Shown one piece after another: positions 60,248-64,000 of a stretch of DNA of 64,000 bases. The notes beneath the pieces were generated by a model. The model worked only from the letters and a program-made list of their open reading frames with translations. It searched no databases and was not told the DNA's origin. Each line of letters begins with the position of its first letter. Within the stretch, counting starts at the first letter, position 1. The translations under genes and the position numbers were made by a program. Source of the DNA: CAWELS01 sp964468205. GTDB lineage: Bacteria; Acidobacteriota; Terriglobia; Bryobacterales; Bryobacteraceae. The DNA lies in NCBI GenBank assembly GCA_964468205.1, contig CAYXVG010000002.1:1-64000 (forward strand). Reading direction: 5' to 3'.

Positions 60248-60684
60248 TGTGTTTAGGCCGGCAAACCCAATTACGAGCGATTCTCCAGCCCCCCACCCTC
60301 GCCAAATCAACAACTTACACCCATCCCGGCCGCTCGCTGCTCCCGCCCCTATGCTATAAGAGAATCGGCGGAGCGAACCAGCCTCGCAGCCAAAACCCGG
60401 ACGCCGGCAACCTCAGGGTTCGCCGGCGCGAACGCATTCCGGGAATCGATGTTTCACAACCGAATATTCCGCAGTCTGCCGTGCGGCTCCGGTGCACCCG
60501 AACCACTCCAAGGAGCGCCGGGAGCCGCCCATCGGTCGGGGGAAAGGAGTCTCGCCCAAAAAACAAAAATTCACAATCAAAGCCAAATTCTACCTAAAGG
60601 CATTGGAATGAATAGTTTAGCGGTGATTATTCTTCGCCTTATCTTCGCCTTTCCTCGCCTTCCCATCTCTCGCCTGCAGGCCGC
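60248..60684. other. Intergenic interval, no supported gene
   Basis: About 440 bases between the hicA fragment and the phosphoglucomutase stop. Short open frames on both strands have no ribosome binding sites and no recognisable protein. Base composition falls to moderately AT-rich near 60560-60640. The sequence seems to be a decayed end of the mosaic stretch. Confidence 0.45.
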
Positions 60685-62331
60685 TCAAACCCCGGCTTCC
60701 GCGAAAACCTTCGACACCAGCCCCTGCGCCTCCTCCTGGATCTGGTGCAGGTGAGCAGCGCCGAGAAAGCTCTCGGTGTAGATCTTGTAAACATCCTCGG
60801 TGCCCGAAGGCCGCGCCGCGAACCAGCCGTTCTTCGTCACCACCTTCAACCCGCCGATCGGCTCGTTGTTGCCGGGCGCGTTCGTGAGAATCCGCTCAAT
60901 CTTCTCGCCCGCCAGCTCGGAGGCGTGCACCTGCTCCGCCGAGAGAGCGCCGAGCAAGGCCTTCTGCTTCGAATTCGCCTTGCGGTCGATGCGCTCGTAG
61001 ACCGGCTCGCCGTGCTCCTCCGTCAGTCGCCGGTAAAGCTCGCCCGGGTCGCGCCCGGCTCCCGCCATCATCTCCGAGGCCAGCAGGCCCATCAGAATCC
61101 CGTCTTTGTCGGTGGACCACGCCGAGCCGTCCATCCGCAAGAATGAAGCGCCGGCGCTCTCCTCGCCGCCGAAGCCGAGCGACCCGTCCAGCAGTCCGTC
61201 AACGAACCACTTGAAACCAACCGGAACCTCGTCGAGCTTCCGGCCGATCGCCGCCGTCACGCGGTCGATCATCGAGCTGCTCACCGCCGTCTTCCCAACC
61301 CCCGCCCCAGCCGGCCAGCCCTCGCGGTGCGTGAAGAGATACCAGACCGCGACGCTGAGGTAGTGGTTGGGATTCAGCAGCCCGGCCGAGCGCGTCACTA
61401 TGCCATGGCGGTCATGGTCGGTATCGCAGGCGCAGGCGACGTCGAACTCGTCCTTCAATCCGATCAGGTTCGCCATGGCGTAGCGCGACGAGCAGTCCAT
61501 GCGGATCTTGCCGTCCCAGTCGAGCGTCATGAACCGGAAAGTCGGGTCGTAGTCGGCGTTGAAGATCTTGAGGCCAAGCTTGTACTTCTCGTCGATCGCG
61601 CCCCAATATGCCAATCCGGCGCCACCGAGCGCATCGGCGGCCAGTTTCAGACCCGCGCCGCGAATCGCCTCGACGTTCACCACTGAAGGCAGCTCGTCAA
61701 TGTACGCGGCCAAATAGTCGAAGCGATGCGTGGTGTCCACCCGGAGCGCCTGCCCGTAAGGCATCCGCTTCACGCCCGCAAGGCCGCCGCCAAGCAACTC
61801 GTTCGCGCGGTCCGCGATCCAGCCCGTGGCCTCCGTCCCGGCCGGACCGCCGCTCGGCGGGTTGTACTTTATACCGCCGTCCTGCGGCGGGTTGTGCGAA
61901 GGGGTAATCACAATGCCGTCGGATTTAGCGCCGCCGCGGTTGTGATTCAGAATTGCGTGAGAGATGGCCGGCGTGGGCGTGTAGCCGCCCCCGCTGTCAA
62001 TCATTACCTCCACGCCGTTCCCGGCCAGCACTTCCACCGCCGTGATGAACGCCGGCTCCGAAAGGGCGTGTGTGTCCATACCCAGAAACAAGGGGCCGCT
62101 CGTGCCCTGGCTCTGTCGGTACTCGCAGATCGCCTGGCTGATGGCGAGGATGTGATCCTCGTTGAACGAGTTCTTGAGCGGCGAGCCCCGATGCCCGGAC
62201 GTCCCGAATTTCACGTGCTGCCCGGCGTCGCCGGGGTCGGGACGCTCGGTGTAGTACATGGCGATCAGGCGCGGGATGTTCACTACATCCGCGGCGGAAA
62301 CAGGCTGTCCAGCGGAGGGACTGATGGACAT
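60685..62331 (-). CDS. pgm: Alpha-D-glucose-phosphate phosphoglucomutase
   Basis: A 548-residue enzyme of the usual bacterial Pgm length. It has the start-region KFGTSGHRGSPLKNSFNEDHI, the phosphoserine loop VITPSHNPPQDGGIKYNPP near residue 143, the metal-binding loop DTDHDRHGIVT near 305, and the sugar-binding GGEESAGASFLR near 390, with a phosphate-binding ARPSGTEDVYKIY near the C-terminus. It interconverts glucose 1-phosphate and glucose 6-phosphate, feeding glycogen, trehalose and nucleotide-sugar synthesis. It is transcribed divergently from the S9 peptidase. Confidence 0.95.
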   Translation of the reverse strand: MSISPSAGQPVSAADVVNIPRLIAMYYTERPDPGDAGQHVKFGTSGHRGSPLKNSFNEDHILAISQAICEYRQSQGTSGPLFLGMDTHALSEPAFITAVEVLAGNGVEVMIDSGGGYTPTPAISHAILNHNRGGAKSDGIVITPSHNPPQDGGIKYNPPSGGPAGTEATGWIADRANELLGGGLAGVKRMPYGQALRVDTTHRFDYLAAYIDELPSVVNVEAIRGAGLKLAADALGGAGLAYWGAIDEKYKLGLKIFNADYDPTFRFMTLDWDGKIRMDCSSRYAMANLIGLKDEFDVACACDTDHDRHGIVTRSAGLLNPNHYLSVAVWYLFTHREGWPAGAGVGKTAVSSSMIDRVTAAIGRKLDEVPVGFKWFVDGLLDGSLGFGGEESAGASFLRMDGSAWSTDKDGILMGLLASEMMAGAGRDPGELYRRLTEEHGEPVYERIDRKANSKQKALLGALSAEQVHASELAGEKIERILTNAPGNNEPIGGLKVVTKNGWFAARPSGTEDVYKIYTESFLGAAHLHQIQEEAQGLVSKVFAEAGV

Positions 62332-62472
62332 GATGTCGGGTATTCCTCCTGGAACCAGCAGTGTAGCGTATTCCGCCTCCGCCGCACCGGAATCCGGCGC
62401 CGGTTTGACCGCGCGCCCGCTGCAAGCGATTATGGAAACTATATCCTAAGCAATCCCGACCAGGAGACCGAA

Positions 62473-64000
62473 ATGCGTTTCTTTCAACTCTTGCTGCTGA
62501 GCGCCGCCGCTCTCGCCACCCTGGCGGCGGACCGGCTAATCACCCCGGAAGACGTCGCCAACCTGCGTTACGTCTCCTCGGCTCGAATCTCCTCCAGCGG
62601 CGCCGCCGTCGCCTACACCCGGAACGTGCCGCGCAAGCTATTCGAAGAAGAGAGCGGCCCCGCCTGGAGCGAGCTTCACGTCTGGGACGCCGAACGCGGC
62701 AGCCAGCCGTACATCACCGGAGACGTGAATGTCACCTCCATCCAGTGGACCCCGGACGGCAAGGCAATCAGCTTTCTCTCCAAACGCGGCGACGACAAGA
62801 CCACTTGCCTCTACGTGATTCCGCTCGCCGGCGGCGAAGCGAGGAAAGTGATCGAGCACGACACCGATATCAGCCGCTATGACTGGCTCGGCTCTGGCGA
62901 TCGCGTCTCCTTCGCTGCAAAAGAGAAAAAAGACGAGAAAAAAGAAAAACTCGTGGAAAAAGGCTTTAACCAGGAGGTTTTCGAAGAAGAGCTTGCCTTC
63001 ACCCGCGTTTGGGTGGCGGACCTCTCGGGCGACAAACCCGAGAAGAAGATGCTGGAGCTAGAGGGCAGCGCCAATGATCTGGTCGCCTCGGCCGACGGCG
63101 CCCTGCTCGCGCTCGCGCTCGCGCCCACCCCGCTCGTGGACGACTCCTACATGTACACCCGCGTCTACATCGTCCGCTCGGACGACGGCGAAATCGTCCA
63201 CAAGATTGACAACCCCGGCAAGCTCGGCCAGATTCGCTGGAGCCCGGACCGGCGGCACGTCGCCATGATCGCCGGCGCCACGCAGCACGACCCGAACGCC
63301 GGCCGCCTATTCCTCACCAGCATGGAGACGCGCGAAACCTCGAAGCACTTTCTCGAGGATCCCGGCGACGTCGTCCAACTCGCCTGGAAAGACGACAACA
63401 CGCTCCTCTACCTCTGGGACCAAGGCGTCACCACGGAACTCCGCGAAATGAATATCGCCACCGGCGAAACCGGAACCCTGCTCGATAAAGCCTTGCCGTC
63501 CTTCTCCTACTCGCCCGAGTCCGGCAAGATGGCCTTCGTCGGCAGCGCGCCGGAGCATCCCTGGGAACTCTTCGTCTGGGCGCCCGGCGACGCCGCCGCC
63601 AGGCGGGTCACCAGCTCGAATCCCTGGCTTGCGGACATCACCCTCGCCAAGCAGGAGGTCGTCCAGTATGAAGCCCGGGACGGTTTGAAGCTCCAAGGCA
63701 TCCTCATCCGGCCCCTCAACGAGGAGAAGGGGAAGCGCTACCCGCTGATCCTCTACGTCCACGGCGGACCGGAAGCCCACCAGCGCAATGATTGGCTCAC
63801 CAGCTACGCCATGCCGGGCCAGACCGCCGCGGCACGCGGCTTCGCGGTCTTCTATCCGAACTACCGAGCCTCCACCGGGCGCGGCGTCGAGTTCTCGATG
63901 CTCGACCACGGCCGCCCAGCGATGGAGGAGTTTGACGACCTCGTCGACGGCGTCCGGCATCTGGTTGGAACCGGCCTCGCCGACGAAAAGCGCGTCGGCG
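62473..64000 (+). CDS. S9-family (prolyl-oligopeptidase-like) peptidase, 3' end beyond the window
   Basis: A frame starting at ATG 62473 (CAGGAG six bases upstream) runs open to the window end for 509 codons. A signal peptide (FQLLLLSAAALATLAA) is followed by beta-propeller repeats (VTSIQWTPDGKAISFLSKR; ISRYDWLGSGDRVSFAAKEK; GQIRWSPDRRHVAMIAG) and then the alpha/beta-hydrolase domain entrance (PLILYVHGGPEAHQR ... FAVFYPNYRASTGRG). The window stops at ADEKRVG, just before the expected nucleophile motif G-x-S-x-G, so the catalytic Ser cannot be checked. It would be a secreted serine peptidase acting on peptides. A Lys/Glu-rich loop lies near residues 155-165. Confidence 0.9.
   Translation, partial: MRFFQLLLLSAAALATLAADRLITPEDVANLRYVSSARISSSGAAVAYTRNVPRKLFEEESGPAWSELHVWDAERGSQPYITGDVNVTSIQWTPDGKAISFLSKRGDDKTTCLYVIPLAGGEARKVIEHDTDISRYDWLGSGDRVSFAAKEKKDEKKEKLVEKGFNQEVFEEELAFTRVWVADLSGDKPEKKMLELEGSANDLVASADGALLALALAPTPLVDDSYMYTRVYIVRSDDGEIVHKIDNPGKLGQIRWSPDRRHVAMIAGATQHDPNAGRLFLTSMETRETSKHFLEDPGDVVQLAWKDDNTLLYLWDQGVTTELREMNIATGETGTLLDKALPSFSYSPESGKMAFVGSAPEHPWELFVWAPGDAAARRVTSSNPWLADITLAKQEVVQYEARDGLKLQGILIRPLNEEKGKRYPLILYVHGGPEAHQRNDWLTSYAMPGQTAAARGFAVFYPNYRASTGRGVEFSMLDHGRPAMEEFDDLVDGVRHLVGTGLADEKRVG

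Overview
The window looks like chromosome of a high-GC soil acidobacterium of the Solibacter/Bryobacter type (Bryobacterales). This rests on gene content, not on a search. The indicators are an Oar-like TonB receptor with an N-terminal carboxypeptidase-regulatory domain, an NHL-repeat protein ending in the 'Solibacter C-terminal' (TIGR03437-like) domain, a Tat-exported Gfo/Idh/MocA oxidoreductase beside a DUF1080 protein, and many secreted enzymes. I found no rRNA, tRNA or CRISPR array. One 100-base run of N lies inside a Pro-rich repeat.

Layout. 1-3.2 kb: start of a Tat-type protein, truA, and a TolC-family protein. 4.0-8.2 kb: a four-gene xanthine/aldehyde-dehydrogenase operon (2Fe-2S, Moco, FAD, small Cys-rich protein) with a clear promoter, a palindromic operator candidate and a terminator. 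8.3-12.1 kb: an accessory minus-strand block (VOC, SRPBCC, two small membrane proteins, a decayed alpha/beta hydrolase, an ADP-ribosylglycohydrolase, an HTH remnant). 12.7-17.1 kb: TonB receptor and a DUF1326 protein. 17.1-27 kb, minus strand: two metallophosphoesterases, DUF1080 plus Gfo/Idh/MocA, a methyltransferase, a VapBC-like pair, a two-component system, and a secreted peptidylarginine-deiminase-like protein. 27.3-31 kb: DUF89 and metallo-beta-lactamase proteins, then a Vps62-like secreted protein.

31-48 kb: NHL/TIGR03437 protein, matrixin-type metalloprotease, a translationally coupled aldolase / 2-hydroxyacid dehydrogenase / M14 peptidase operon, an AlaC-like aminotransferase, a lipoprotein, a GT39 membrane glycosyltransferase, a UxaA-family dehydratase, a YdcF protein, a seven-haem cytochrome and a sorbosone-dehydrogenase-like protein. 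48.3-56.3 kb: glycan genes (GT9 with a coiled-coil tail, a giant GT2-GT4 fusion, a multi-span membrane protein, a GH4 glycosidase). 56.4-60.3 kb is the most mosaic stretch: DsbA-like protein, small orphan genes, a pentapeptide-repeat gene followed by an attC-like site, an AT-richer SUMF1-domain gene, and an IS630 transposase remnant joined to the 3' end of a hicA toxin gene. 60.7-64 kb: phosphoglucomutase and the start of an S9 peptidase.

Functionally the window is mostly extracytoplasmic catabolism and cell-envelope/glycan work. No single large undescribed system stands out. The best leads are the PAD-like deiminase upstream of a sensor kinase, the orphan Cys-rich protein of the molybdenum-enzyme operon, the attC-like site beside a foreign-looking gene, and the GT2-GT4 fusion.
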